Shown here one piece after another: positions 8,486 through 18,568 of a DNA stretch of 64,000 bases (positions within the stretch are counted from its first letter, which is position 1; each line of letters starts with the position of its first letter). Source of the DNA: JBHJHP01 sp042219825 (lineage in GTDB: Bacteria; Bacteroidota; Bacteroidia; Bacteroidales; UBA5342). The notes below the pieces were generated by a model. It had not been told where the DNA came from. It saw only the letters and a list, made by a program, of their open reading frames with translations, and made no database searches. Made by a program: the position numbers and the translations under genes. The DNA is taken from contig NZ_JBHJHQ010000001.1 of the NCBI RefSeq assembly GCF_042219825.1, positions 310,001-374,000 of the forward strand, given 5' to 3'.

Positions 8486-10291
8486 ATGAAACGTATTTTA
8501 CTCGCATTATGTTCTTTGTTTGTGCTCACGTTAGGGCACGCACAATTTGTTGATTTTGGAGAAGATTATGATATCCATAAAGGAGACTTCGCTGTAGGTG
8601 ATATTGATGACGATGGCGATCTTGACATTATTTTTAGTGGTGAAAATAATGGTGGTGTGGAGAAAGGCGCTATCATGATTAATGATGGTAGTGGTACATT
8701 TTCACTTCAGACTGATGAACGTGTAATTAAAATGGGGAAAAGCGGAAACATCAAGTTTGGTGACATTGACGGTGATGGCGATCTGGATGTAATTTTTGCA
8801 GGCTGGGGTACGTCGGAAAATTCAGTCGGTATGGCATTGAATGATGGCTCAGGTGTTTATACACTTGCAAATACCGATGATTATCCCATTAATACAGCCG
8901 CAACAGTTACCTCTGCAGGCTTTGCAGATTTTAATCTCGATGGCTTATTGGATTATTATTATTTTGCGAATGACTCAGGAAATTGCGTTCTCTATTTCCA
9001 TCAGCCAGATGGAAGTTTTGAGGCTTCAACCGAATCATTTGGTGGTGCTAAATTTGTTGAACCTGAAGTAACCCTGGTGGATTTTGATCGCGATGGATAT
9101 GTGGATATCTTTATCACTGCTTTCGATAAAATTACCGATACCCGTTTTTCTGCACTGTATAAAAATGATGGGTTTGGTGTATTCACACAATTTGAAGGCG
9201 TGGATATCTATCGCAAAAAGGCTAACGGAACTTCATCCTGGGGTGATATTAACGGGGATGGATATATGGACCTGATGCTAAACGGTGATGGATGGCTCAA
9301 TTCCGGAGAGGACAATGATGGAATGGTCCGTATATATAAAAATCTAAACGGTTTATCCACTTCAGTTGGAATGGAATTGGAATGGTATCGTCAGAATGGC
9401 GTGGGTAACGGAAGCCAGATTGTCGATTGGGATAACGACGGCAAACTTGACTTCTTCATTGGTGGCTGGAATGGTTCAAAGCAGGAAATAGCATTATACC
9501 TGGGTGATGATCCGGCTAATTTCACATTCATAAAAAGTGGTTTGAGTGAAACATATTTCCCTGGTATTTCTGAGCAGGGATTCCGTGTTGCAGACCTGAA
9601 CGACGATAATAAGGTTGATTTGTTAATATGTGGATACAGTGGTGGGACCATGGAATTAAACCGTAGGATGGCGGGATATGCCCTTAATCAATCTGCCACT
9701 GCATCTGTAGCTCCTTCAGCTCCTACCAATTTGAATGCAGCTATCGATAATAGCGACGGTTTGATGATTACATTTACCTGGGATGCTCCAACCAGTGAGT
9801 CCGGAAAATATGGTACAACCTATAACCTTTCTCTTAAAAACACAACAACCGGTAAATGGCTTTATAATCCAATGGCTGTTATTGGGGGTGAAAAAAATGG
9901 TTGGCGAAAAGTAGCCGGACGTGCTGGAAATGTATTTAATAATACACATTATGAATTGTATGATCTTCCTGACGGTAATTATGAATGGACTGTACAGGCA
10001 ATAAACGGATCATATTTAGGTGGCGCTTTCGCTGCAACAAAAACATTCACCGTTGGATCTGTGGCGGTACAGAAGGTTTTAACAGGAATTAGAATTAACG
10101 CAACGCAGAATGTTCTGAACGTGCAGAATAATAGTGGCAAAAATATTGATGTTAAAGTTTATACTGTTGAAGGAAAACTGATTCATCAGGAGGTTGCTGA
10201 ACAAAATGTTTCCGTGCAGTTAGAACACGGAATTTATATTGTTCAGGTAAGCCAGGGAAAAGAAAGGATCAACAGAAAAGTAAAATTATAG
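8486..10291 (+). CDS. Secreted FG-GAP/VCBS repeat protein with a T9SS-type C-terminal sorting domain
   Basis: A 601-residue protein exported by Sec (signal peptide ending near LGHAQ) and probably delivered to the surface by the T9SS. Residues about 20-400 carry repeated FG-GAP/VCBS units with calcium-binding loops such as DIDDDGDLDIIF, DIDGDGDLDVIF, DINGDGYMDLML and DWDNDGKLDFF, which build a beta-propeller. A fibronectin-III-like segment follows (about 410-515). The last 75 residues have the type A sorting-domain pattern (NVLNVQNNSGKNIDVKVYTV...GIYIVQV), ending in a basic residue-rich tail. No catalytic residues are recognised. Its place between GH43 and the GH5-like gene suggests a surface glycan-binding or scaffold role. 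The next gene begins one base after its stop, so translation is probably coupled. Confidence 0.85.
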   Translation: MKRILLALCSLFVLTLGHAQFVDFGEDYDIHKGDFAVGDIDDDGDLDIIFSGENNGGVEKGAIMINDGSGTFSLQTDERVIKMGKSGNIKFGDIDGDGDLDVIFAGWGTSENSVGMALNDGSGVYTLANTDDYPINTAATVTSAGFADFNLDGLLDYYYFANDSGNCVLYFHQPDGSFEASTESFGGAKFVEPEVTLVDFDRDGYVDIFITAFDKITDTRFSALYKNDGFGVFTQFEGVDIYRKKANGTSSWGDINGDGYMDLMLNGDGWLNSGEDNDGMVRIYKNLNGLSTSVGMELEWYRQNGVGNGSQIVDWDNDGKLDFFIGGWNGSKQEIALYLGDDPANFTFIKSGLSETYFPGISEQGFRVADLNDDNKVDLLICGYSGGTMELNRRMAGYALNQSATASVAPSAPTNLNAAIDNSDGLMITFTWDAPTSESGKYGTTYNLSLKNTTTGKWLYNPMAVIGGEKNGWRKVAGRAGNVFNNTHYELYDLPDGNYEWTVQAINGSYLGGAFAATKTFTVGSVAVQKVLTGIRINATQNVLNVQNNSGKNIDVKVYTVEGKLIHQEVAEQNVSVQLEHGIYIVQVSQGKERINRKVKL

Positions 10292-10292
10292 G

Positions 10293-11396
10293 ATGACGAA
10301 GCAACTTAGAAAACTTCTGACTGCTGGTGCGCTGATGCTGGCCGGTAGTCTCTTGTTTCTTCAGTGTAAAACAGAGTCTAAAGTAAATCAGGAAGGTCCG
10401 GCTCGGCGGTGGAGTCTTGAACAAGCCAATACCTGGGGCGGGAATAATCTGTGGGTGAGTGGTTGTAATTTTCAACCCAGCTCTGCCATTAACCAGATTG
10501 AAATGTGGATGGGAGAAACATTTGATGCTGAACGTATTGATAAAGAACTGGGCTGGGCGCAGGAACTTGGTTTCAATGCTATGCGTGTTTACCTCAGTAG
10601 TGTAGTCTGGACGAATGATCCGGATGGTATGAAGCAACGCATGGATCAGTATCTCACCATATCTGCATCGCATGGTATCCGAACCATTTTTGTGATTTTT
10701 GACGATTGTTGGAATCCGGAATCGTACTATGGCAAACAGCCTGAACCGAAACCTGGAGTGCATAATTCAGGATGGGTTCAGGATCCTTCCGTTTCGTTAA
10801 GGAAAGATACTGTTACACTTTTCCCAATATTAAAGAAATATGTACAGGATATTGTGCTAAGGTTTAAGGATGATGAACGGATTCTGCTTTGGGATCTGTA
10901 CAATGAGCCTGGAAACAGCGGTCACGGGATTGAGTCCTTACCCTTATTGAAAAATGCATTTAAGTGGGCAAGGGAGATTAACCCGTCTCAGCCGTTATCG
11001 GCAGGAATCTGGTACTTCGGAACTGTTGAACTGAACCGGTTTCAACTGGCAAATTCTGATATTGTTACGTATCATAATTATTCAGATCGATGGAATCACC
11101 AGCTGTGGATAGACTTTCTGAAAATATACGGAAGACCAATGATTTGCACAGAATATATGGCCAGGCGCAACAACAGCAGATTCGAAAATATTATGCCGTT
11201 GCTAAAGGATAATAATGTGGGTGCCATCAATTGGGGATTTGTATCAGGTAAAACCAACACTATTTTTGCCTGGGATGAACCCAAACCGGATGTAAAAGAG
11301 CCGAAACTGTGGTTTCACGATATTTACCGTCAGGATAAAACACCGTTCGATCAGAAGGAAATTGATCTGATTAAAAAAATTAACGGTGTGGAATAA
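10293..11396 (+). CDS. GH5-like TIM-barrel glycoside hydrolase lipoprotein
   Basis: A 367-residue enzyme with a signal ending in LFLQC (Cys25), so a lipoprotein. The clan GH-A TIM barrel is shown by the strand-4 acid/base motif YNEPG with Glu205 and the strand-7 nucleophile motif CTEYMARR with Glu287, and by the strand-2 segment LGFNAMRVYLSS. Proteins of this type are often annotated as cellulase-family hydrolase or beta-xylanase/mannanase. The subfamily and substrate cannot be fixed here. The ATG at 10293 follows the FG-GAP stop by one base and is the last enzyme gene of the PUL, with a strong terminator after it. Confidence 0.8.
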   Translation: MTKQLRKLLTAGALMLAGSLLFLQCKTESKVNQEGPARRWSLEQANTWGGNNLWVSGCNFQPSSAINQIEMWMGETFDAERIDKELGWAQELGFNAMRVYLSSVVWTNDPDGMKQRMDQYLTISASHGIRTIFVIFDDCWNPESYYGKQPEPKPGVHNSGWVQDPSVSLRKDTVTLFPILKKYVQDIVLRFKDDERILLWDLYNEPGNSGHGIESLPLLKNAFKWAREINPSQPLSAGIWYFGTVELNRFQLANSDIVTYHNYSDRWNHQLWIDFLKIYGRPMICTEYMARRNNSRFENIMPLLKDNNVGAINWGFVSGKTNTIFAWDEPKPDVKEPKLWFHDIYRQDKTPFDQKEIDLIKKINGVE

Positions 11397-11477
11397 GACT
11401 TCATTTCACTGATCAGTTGTGGTGATTGCTTAAATAACTGATTGAAGTTCTCATATTTTAGAATAAGGTAAAAACAG

Positions 11478-11506
11478 AAAGCAGGGGTTTTGTCCACCCC
11501 TGCTTT
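11478..11506 (+). terminator. Rho-independent terminator of the PUL operon
   Basis: AAAGCAGGGG (11478-11487) pairs perfectly with CCCCTGCTTT (11497-11506), and the T-rich tail continues with ACTTTTTATTT. It closes the SusC-to-GH5 unit 82 nt after its last stop. Confidence 0.9.
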
Positions 11507-11617
11507 TTACTTTTTATTTGAAAAGCAGATGATCCGGTTTGTGAAAATTGATTATGTTTAATACCTTCAAATTCTGATCCGGAATCTGGATGGATCATCA
11601 AAAAGTATAGTTTAAAA

Positions 11618-14600
11618 ATGATCCCGATTTATAAATTGATATTCAGGTATACTGTGTGGTTGGTTTTTCTTTTTGGCGTTGCGAATGTTGATGCTGAAAA
11701 ACTAACGTTTAAGTATGTGACAAACGAAAACGGATTGTCGCATAACACGGTGTATGATATTTGCCAGGATGATCAGGGATACATGTGGTTTGCTACCGAG
11801 GAGGGGCTCAACCGGTATGACGGGAAAAATATAAAACAATATTTTTCAGATAAGAGTGAAAAGAGCCTGCCGGACAATTCTGTACCTTGTGTTGCTAATT
11901 TGAGCAAAAATAAACTTTACATTGGTACGGCAAGAGGGCTGGCACGATATAATAAAGAATCCGATGTTTTTATTCCTGTAAAATATAAGGAAAAAGCTGT
12001 TGGTAAAATTATTGCAATGGTTACGGGTCTCCCTGAAGAATTGTTGATTTGTACGGAGGATAATGGTGCTTTTATTTATAATGATTCATTAAACGTCTAT
12101 ACAAAACTGGATTTTTTAAAGGAGCGTATTTTTGGTATGTGTGTAGATCAGGAGAATACCTATTGGGCTTTTTCAAGATTTACCATCACACGTTTCAATA
12201 AAAACCTTCAAACACTTGCAGCTTACCACGTTTCCCCAAATCTGATCAATTCAGCCATTTCTTATATTAAATGTGATCGTTCCGGTAATATCCTGCTGGG
12301 AACTTTTGAAAACGGGCTTTTTATTTACAATGCAAAACTAAATCGTTTTGATAAGGTTGAAATCGGAGAACCCGGTGCTATGTATTTTATCCGTTCCATC
12401 GAGGAAGGAAATTCTGCTGACGAATACTGGATTGGTACGGAAAAAGGACTTTTTGTGATCAATATTAAAAATAAAAGCATTGATAATTATAGTCAGTTTT
12501 TTGATCCGTCATTAAAAACCATTGATGATAATGCCGTATATAAAGTCTACAAAAACAGACAGAACGTTTATTTTATAGGCACCTATTTTGGTGGTGTAAA
12601 TATTGCAAACAGGCAGGACATCGGTTTTCATGCAGTTTTGCCAAGGGACAGTAAGGGAAGTCTTAGAGGTAAAGCTTTGGGAAAGATTATTCAGGTTGAT
12701 GATAATGAATTACTGATTGCCACTGAAGATGCCGGGCTTGCAATTTATAATATAACCCGGAATTCTTTTACACATCTTACCAGCAAAAAGGAAGATCCTG
12801 GTACGCTGTCGACAAATAACATTCATGCATTATCATTGGATAAAGGGAATATTTGCTGGGTTGGCCATTTTAACGGAGGGCTTTCAAAGCTTGACATTAG
12901 CACAGGAAAAGTAACCAGATATATTCATCATGCTGAAGATCCGGGCTCACTGTCCAATAATTTTGTGTTTGCATTATACCCATTTTCTCCGGATTCACTT
13001 TTTGTAGGAACCATGAACGGCATTGATATACTCCACAAAAAGGAAAACAGGTTTTCACGGTTCAGGATAAATGAACTGAATGACTGTTTTATCTACAGTA
13101 TTTTTAATGATCCGGAAGGCAAAATTTGGATATTAACCTATAATAATGGCATTTTTATATTAAAGCCTGATAATAAAGGATTGATGGTTCACTACCAGAT
13201 GGGTGATGGTTCAGGTCTGCCGGATAATTCTGTGATCAGCTATTTGGTAGATAGTAACAACAGAATATGGATAGGAACCAGAGGAGGAGGGTTGTGCCGT
13301 TTTAATGAAGAAAAGCAATCTTTCATTTCTTATTCTGACAGTGGTTTACTGAATAACGATGTTATCTATGGAATTCTGGAAGACAACACTAATGATTTCT
13401 GGATCAGCACGAATAAAGGGATTACCAAAATTGACTGGAGAAGCAATAAATCTACACACTTTAACCATCAGCATGGCCTTGCAGGAAATCAGTTTAATTA
13501 TAAATCTTATTTCAAGGATTCCAGGGGCAGGATGTATTTTGGAAGCATTTCGGGGTTAACGTGGTTTGATCCGGATAAAATAAAAATTCCTGACATTTTA
13601 CCGGAAGTGCATTTTACAGATTTTAAAATTTTTAATGATGTTATTACGCCTGAAACCAGTGAAGTGCTGAATAAAGACATTGATTTTACCCAGGATATAG
13701 ATCTGAAATACAATCAGAATTCAGTTACATTTGATTTTACAAGTATCAATTACGAAGAGGCCGATGTCAGCTTTCAATATTATCTTGAGAATTTTGACAG
13801 CCGCTGGTCTCCGTTATCACATGCTACGCAGGCTAATTATACTAACCTTTCACCCGGCGAATATATTTTCAGAATACGTTCAGCTTACGAGATCAGTAAA
13901 CAACCCGGGCCCGAACGTTCCGTGTTGCTGGTTATTGCTCCTCCCATTTGGGCAACATGGTATGCCTACATATTTTATTTGCTTTTAATAGCCTCGGTTG
14001 TTATGTATTTTTATAAAAATTACACCCGCAGGCAAAAGGAAAAAGTAGCCCTTTCCATTGAGAAAATTGAAAAGCAAAATCTGCAGCTTTTGCACCAGCA
14101 CAAAATGAATTTTTTTACATATATATCGCATGAATTCAAAACACCCCTGAGTATAATTATTGCTTCTGCAGAGATATTGATGAAACGTGATAATGCCGAT
14201 CTTACGGAACGGGAAGAGACGCATCTCACTATTAAAAGATCTGCAACCCGTTTGATGACTTTGATCAATCAGTTGATGGATTTCCGGAAAATTGAAACAG
14301 ACCATACCAACCTGGAATCGCAAAAAGGGAATCTTGTAGATTTCTTTCACCAGATTATTAACGTTTACCAACCGTTGATTAAAAAGAAATCAATCGACCT
14401 GAAATTGCAGGTGAATTCCAAGGTGAATGAAGTGTATTTTGATTTTGATAAACTTGAAAAGATATTTACCAACCTTTTTACCAACGCCATTAAATATACG
14501 CCGGCTTCGGGAGATATTGAATTTAATCTGAATGCTGATAAGAATGAATTTGAGTTTTCTGTTAAAGACAGCGGATCAGGCATGACGAAGAGTCAGACTG

Positions 14601-15658
14601 ATAAAATTTTTGAAGTATTTTACAGCGATCAGGTAGCAAATACCATTGTGGAAAGCAGTGGTGTTGGATTGGCTCTAACTGCTGAACTAGTAAAGTTTTT
14701 GAAGGGCGAAATTCATGTAGACAGTGAACCTGATAAAGGATGTAAGTTTACGGTTAAACTGCCGTTGTCCAAATCAGAAACCGAAACGAAGGTGTACAAA
14801 CGCAAAGTGAATACTGATCAGTTAATGGACCTTATTCCCATCGATGGCGATAATAAGATATATACAGAATTCAGAGATGATAAAAAATACACGGTTGTAA
14901 TAGCTGAGGATAATCTTGACCTGCTCCGTTTTCTGACATCTACTTTTAAAGTGTATTATAATATAAAATCGTTCAGTAACGGACTTACTGCGTGGGAATA
15001 TGTAGGTGAAAAGGTTCCGGATCTTTTGATAACGGATCTTATGATGCCTGGAATGGATGGTATTGAACTTTGTGAGCGTATTCGTGCAGATGAAAGGTAT
15101 TGTCACATACCTGTTGTAATGCTCACTGCTAAAAATAAACTGGAAGACAAGCTTGAGGGTCTGGAAGCAGGAGCTGACATGTATATTGAAAAGCCATTTT
15201 CGATGAAGGAACTGGAAACGGTTATTAAAAATATGTTCAGATCCAGGGAACTGATGAAACAAAAATTGACTGAAATGGCAAAGATAGAAGGTCTTAATAT
15301 GCCCAAGGTTAACGCAGATCAGGCTTTTATAGAGAAGCTTTTTGGTATCATTCATGAGAATATGGAGAATCCGGATCTCGACATTCAGTTTATTGTTGAG
15401 AAGCTTAATATTAGTAGAACCGGAATGCATAACCGGATCAAAACCATCATGAATATGTCTACCACAGAGTTCATAAACATGGTGAAGATTAATAAAGCCA
15501 AGGAATTGATAAGGGGAACGGATTTGATTTTTTCTGAGGTAGCGTATAAAGTTGGCTATAATGATGTGTCGTATTTCTCCAGGATCTTTAAGAAACTTAC
15601 CGGTGTCACGCCGGGAGAATATAAAAAAGAAGGTGAAACCACAGAAAATAAATACTAA
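11618..15658 (+). CDS. Hybrid two-component system regulator (HTCS) of the PUL
   Basis: A 1346-residue one-protein signalling system of the inner membrane. A signal/TM start is followed by a periplasmic sensor of two seven-bladed propellers made of Reg_prop repeats (for example NTVYDICQDDQGYMWFATEE), then a Y_Y_Y domain (about 695-770) and a TM helix near 778-800. The cytoplasmic part holds HisKA with His838 in SHEFKTP, HATPase_c (NAIKYTPASG, DSGSGM, GVGLAL), a receiver domain with Asp1140 in LLITDLMMPGMDG, and an AraC-type HTH at about 1240-1340 ending in FSRIFKKLTGVTPGEY. Binding of an oligosaccharide outside would activate transcription of the PUL genes just upstream. The architecture is complete with no missing catalytic residue. 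Confidence 0.96.
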   Translation: MIPIYKLIFRYTVWLVFLFGVANVDAEKLTFKYVTNENGLSHNTVYDICQDDQGYMWFATEEGLNRYDGKNIKQYFSDKSEKSLPDNSVPCVANLSKNKLYIGTARGLARYNKESDVFIPVKYKEKAVGKIIAMVTGLPEELLICTEDNGAFIYNDSLNVYTKLDFLKERIFGMCVDQENTYWAFSRFTITRFNKNLQTLAAYHVSPNLINSAISYIKCDRSGNILLGTFENGLFIYNAKLNRFDKVEIGEPGAMYFIRSIEEGNSADEYWIGTEKGLFVINIKNKSIDNYSQFFDPSLKTIDDNAVYKVYKNRQNVYFIGTYFGGVNIANRQDIGFHAVLPRDSKGSLRGKALGKIIQVDDNELLIATEDAGLAIYNITRNSFTHLTSKKEDPGTLSTNNIHALSLDKGNICWVGHFNGGLSKLDISTGKVTRYIHHAEDPGSLSNNFVFALYPFSPDSLFVGTMNGIDILHKKENRFSRFRINELNDCFIYSIFNDPEGKIWILTYNNGIFILKPDNKGLMVHYQMGDGSGLPDNSVISYLVDSNNRIWIGTRGGGLCRFNEEKQSFISYSDSGLLNNDVIYGILEDNTNDFWISTNKGITKIDWRSNKSTHFNHQHGLAGNQFNYKSYFKDSRGRMYFGSISGLTWFDPDKIKIPDILPEVHFTDFKIFNDVITPETSEVLNKDIDFTQDIDLKYNQNSVTFDFTSINYEEADVSFQYYLENFDSRWSPLSHATQANYTNLSPGEYIFRIRSAYEISKQPGPERSVLLVIAPPIWATWYAYIFYLLLIASVVMYFYKNYTRRQKEKVALSIEKIEKQNLQLLHQHKMNFFTYISHEFKTPLSIIIASAEILMKRDNADLTEREETHLTIKRSATRLMTLINQLMDFRKIETDHTNLESQKGNLVDFFHQIINVYQPLIKKKSIDLKLQVNSKVNEVYFDFDKLEKIFTNLFTNAIKYTPASGDIEFNLNADKNEFEFSVKDSGSGMTKSQTDKIFEVFYSDQVANTIVESSGVGLALTAELVKFLKGEIHVDSEPDKGCKFTVKLPLSKSETETKVYKRKVNTDQLMDLIPIDGDNKIYTEFRDDKKYTVVIAEDNLDLLRFLTSTFKVYYNIKSFSNGLTAWEYVGEKVPDLLITDLMMPGMDGIELCERIRADERYCHIPVVMLTAKNKLEDKLEGLEAGADMYIEKPFSMKELETVIKNMFRSRELMKQKLTEMAKIEGLNMPKVNADQAFIEKLFGIIHENMENPDLDIQFIVEKLNISRTGMHNRIKTIMNMSTTEFINMVKINKAKELIRGTDLIFSEVAYKVGYNDVSYFSRIFKKLTGVTPGEYKKEGETTENKY

Positions 15659-15674
15659 AAGATATAACGCGTAA

Positions 15675-15707
15675 AAAAGGCCGATCCCAAATCAGGACCG
15701 GCCTTTT
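15675..15707. terminator. Bidirectional terminator between HTCS and transketolase
   Basis: AAAAGGCCG (15675-15683) pairs with CGGCCTTTT (15699-15707). The stem is flanked by A and T runs on both sides, so it can serve both convergent genes. Confidence 0.85.
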
Positions 15708-15725
15708 ATAATTTATGATGAATTT

Positions 15726-17762
15726 TTACTTGAGAAATTCTTTAACCTGGTTGTAAACATTGGCACCGGTGAAACCGAGTTTCTCATCCAATACCTTATA
15801 AGGTGCAGAAAAGCCGAATGAATTCAAGCCCCAAACTTTGCCATTGGCACCGGCTAAACCTTCAAGGTTAACAGGCAGACCTGCTGTCAGACCAAATACT
15901 TTGGCGCCTGTAGGAATAACAGATTCCTGGTATTCTTTCGACTGATTGCGGAATAAACCTTCTGATGGTACAGAAACAATACGTGTTTTAATGCCATCCT
16001 TGTGTAACAGTTCAGCTCCTTCAACCAATGTTGCAACCTCAGAACCACTGGCAATAAGAACCACATCAGGTGTTCCTTCAGAATCTGTAACAATGTAAGC
16101 TCCTTTATCAGTTTGCAATGCTTCTTCGTAACGACTTGATTTTGCCGGAAGGTTTGTGATGTTCTGGCGTGACAGGATCAAAGCAGTTGGGGTTGAGCGG
16201 TTTTCAATAGCCATCTTCCACGAAACAGTTGTTTCATCAGCATCAGCCGGACGAAGTACGGTAATACTGTTATGTCCGTTATGATTCTGAAGTTTTTCCA
16301 TCAAACGAATCTGGGCTTCCTGTTCAACCGGTTCATGTGTAGGCCCATCTTCACCAACACGGAACGCATCGTGCGTCCAGATGTAAACTACCGGAAGTTC
16401 CATAAGTGCTGCCATACGAACGGCAGGCTTCATGTAATCCGAGAATACGAAGAAGGTAGCACAAGCTGGAATAACACCTCCGTGGAGGGCTATACCGTTC
16501 ATTACAGCTGCCATGGTAAGCTCACTTACACCAGCCTGAAGAAATTTTCCTGAGAAATCGCCTTTAACAAATGCTTTGGTATTTTTAAGAAATCCGTCCG
16601 TTTTATCAGAATTTGATAAGTCGGCGGAAGCAACAATCATGTTTTCAACTTCTTTTGCCAATATTCCAAGAACTGCTCCTGAAGCTGCACGGGTTGCAAC
16701 GTTTGCTTTTTGCTCAATCGCAGCCCAGTCTACGTTTGGAAGTTCACCTTTAATAAAAGATTCCAGTTTAGCAGCTGCTTCAGCATTCGTTTTTGCCCAT
16801 TCTGCTTTTGCAGCTTTTTTAGCGGCAACGATTTCACGTAATTCTGCCTGACGTTTTTCGTACAATGCTTTTACATCGTCAAATATTACAAATGGATCTT
16901 CAGGATTTCCACCAAGGTTTGCAATGGATTTTGCAAACGATGCACCGGCTTCACCCAATGGCATACCATGCGTTGAACACTGGTTTTCGTAACTTGAACC
17001 ATCTTCTGTTAAGGCACCTTTGCCCATAACTGTTTTACCAATTATAATAGTCGGTTTGTCAGTCACGGTTTTAGCTTCTTTTAATGCTTTTCGGATGGCA
17101 TCAGTGTCATTACCAGCAATCTCTACCACGTTCCAGCCCCATGCTGCATATTTCTGTCCGACAACCTCGCTGGTAACAGCATTGGTTTCGGTAGACAGCT
17201 GAATATCATTTGAATCATAAAACATGATCAGGTTTCCTAATCCAAGGTGACCTGCCAAACGACCTGCACCCTGCGAAATTTCTTCCTGAACACCACCGTC
17301 AGAAATGTAAGCATAAATGGTGTGGTTGATCCAGTCTCCGAAGCGGGCAGCCAAAAATTTTGAAGCAATGGCGGCACCAACTGCATATGTGTGACCCTGT
17401 CCTAACGGACCCGATGTGTTTTCAACACCACGTTCAACGTCAACTTCAGGATGCCCCGGAGTTACGCTTCCCCATTGACGGAAATTCTTCAGGTCTTCCA
17501 TCGAATAGTTTCCACAAAGGCTTAATGCAGAATATAACATTGGTGACATGTGCCCCGGATCAAGAAAGAAACGGTCGCGGTTGAACCATGACAGGTTATC
17601 CGGATCGTATTCCAGAAACTCGGAATATAATACATTAACAAAATCTGCTCCACCCATGGCACCACCCGGATGACCTGATTTCGCTTTTTCAACCATAGAA
17701 GCGGATAATATACGGATATTATCTGCTGCTTTTTTCATTAAATCATTACTGTTTACTGACAT
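15726..17762 (-). CDS. tkt: Transketolase
   Basis: A full-length (678 residues) cytoplasmic enzyme of the non-oxidative pentose phosphate pathway, moving two-carbon units between sugar phosphates with thiamine diphosphate. The N-terminal Pp domain has KSGHPGGAMGGADF and the cofactor site SDGGVQEEISQGAGRL...N; the Pyr domain has the FVFSDYMKPAVRMAALMELP and THDAFRVGEDGPTHEPVE motifs; the C-terminal domain has IASGSEV. The usual GHGS is GHMS here, a known-looking variant position but worth noting. A -10-like TATATTTG element is read on the minus strand at 17862-17869, about 100 nt before the ATG; a -33 box is not clear. It is a single-gene unit, convergent with the HTCS gene. Confidence 0.96.
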   Translation of the reverse strand: MSVNSNDLMKKAADNIRILSASMVEKAKSGHPGGAMGGADFVNVLYSEFLEYDPDNLSWFNRDRFFLDPGHMSPMLYSALSLCGNYSMEDLKNFRQWGSVTPGHPEVDVERGVENTSGPLGQGHTYAVGAAIASKFLAARFGDWINHTIYAYISDGGVQEEISQGAGRLAGHLGLGNLIMFYDSNDIQLSTETNAVTSEVVGQKYAAWGWNVVEIAGNDTDAIRKALKEAKTVTDKPTIIIGKTVMGKGALTEDGSSYENQCSTHGMPLGEAGASFAKSIANLGGNPEDPFVIFDDVKALYEKRQAELREIVAAKKAAKAEWAKTNAEAAAKLESFIKGELPNVDWAAIEQKANVATRAASGAVLGILAKEVENMIVASADLSNSDKTDGFLKNTKAFVKGDFSGKFLQAGVSELTMAAVMNGIALHGGVIPACATFFVFSDYMKPAVRMAALMELPVVYIWTHDAFRVGEDGPTHEPVEQEAQIRLMEKLQNHNGHNSITVLRPADADETTVSWKMAIENRSTPTALILSRQNITNLPAKSSRYEEALQTDKGAYIVTDSEGTPDVVLIASGSEVATLVEGAELLHKDGIKTRIVSVPSEGLFRNQSKEYQESVIPTGAKVFGLTAGLPVNLEGLAGANGKVWGLNSFGFSAPYKVLDEKLGFTGANVYNQVKEFLK

Positions 17763-18052
17763 TCTATTTTTGGATTATAATTATTCTTTTAATGTTGTGC
17801 GGTCTTTTGTGTAAAAAATACACTTAAAAATTTAACGAATGCAATATTAATCATTTTCAGTCAAATATAAAAAACGCTCCGTTCATTTTAATTTGGTTTT
17901 GATCGCCGACATCAAAAATATTAAATTTTTAGCAGAGGTTTAAATATTCTGATACATTATCACCATAAACTTAACGAATTCATTATTTTTGGGATCGAAA
18001 CAAAATTTGTGAAACGCGACTTTGAGTTTTTACTCAGTTTAAGTTACGTGAT

Positions 18053-18568
18053 ATGGGAATTGAACAAAACTACAACATGCTTAAGGCAGATGTAAAGGAT
18101 TTGCCGGAAATAATGACTTTGGTTAGGGATGCGAAAGAATTCATGCATTCTATAGGGAACTTTCAATGGGACGATGAATATCCATTGGTGGATACATTTG
18201 AAAAGGATATTAACAGCGGATCGTTATATAAAATGGTGATTGATTCACAGATAGCAGGTTTTATTTGCCTGAATCTGGATCAACCGCCGGAATATTTTTC
18301 TCCTGACTGGAAAACACCACCTAAGAGTTTGGTAATACACCGTATGGTGATTAACCGTAATTTTGCCGGATCGGGACTTGGTCAAAAAATGATGCAGTAT
18401 GCTGAAGAATTAACGTCTGAGTATGGCGTGAGATCCCTGCGGTCGGATACCAACTGTAAAAATAAACCCATGCTCCACATTTTTGAGAAGATGGAGTATC
18501 GCTACACCGGAAATATAGTGCTGAGAAAAAAGAAAGACCTGTTTTGTTGTTTTGAAAAGTGGCTTTGA
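18053..18568 (+). CDS. GNAT-family N-acetyltransferase
   Basis: A 171-residue soluble protein with the Gcn5-related acetyltransferase fold. The core acetyl-CoA motif is seen as VIHRMVINRNFAGSGLGQKMMQYAEE (positions about 98-123), where the loop N-x-x-x-x-G-x-G binds the pyrophosphate; LRSDTNCKNKPMLHIFEKMEY is the usual motif B. Substrate is unknown. The ATG at 18053 is the first in frame after a long intergenic stretch and keeps the first beta strand. Its stop abuts that of the convergent DUF1761 gene without any gap. Confidence 0.85.
   Translation: MGIEQNYNMLKADVKDLPEIMTLVRDAKEFMHSIGNFQWDDEYPLVDTFEKDINSGSLYKMVIDSQIAGFICLNLDQPPEYFSPDWKTPPKSLVIHRMVINRNFAGSGLGQKMMQYAEELTSEYGVRSLRSDTNCKNKPMLHIFEKMEYRYTGNIVLRKKKDLFCCFEKWL

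Noticed and set aside
10269..10763. A 164-residue open frame on the minus strand across the GH5-like gene
   Set aside because: It lies fully antisense to a gene with strong family motifs, has low-complexity basic and aromatic composition and no recognisable domain; it is a shadow frame.
14822..15430. A 202-residue open frame on the minus strand within the HTCS gene
   Set aside because: It is antisense to the receiver and HTH domains, rich in Cys, His, Phe and Ile without any domain, as expected of the opposite strand of a well-conserved coding region.
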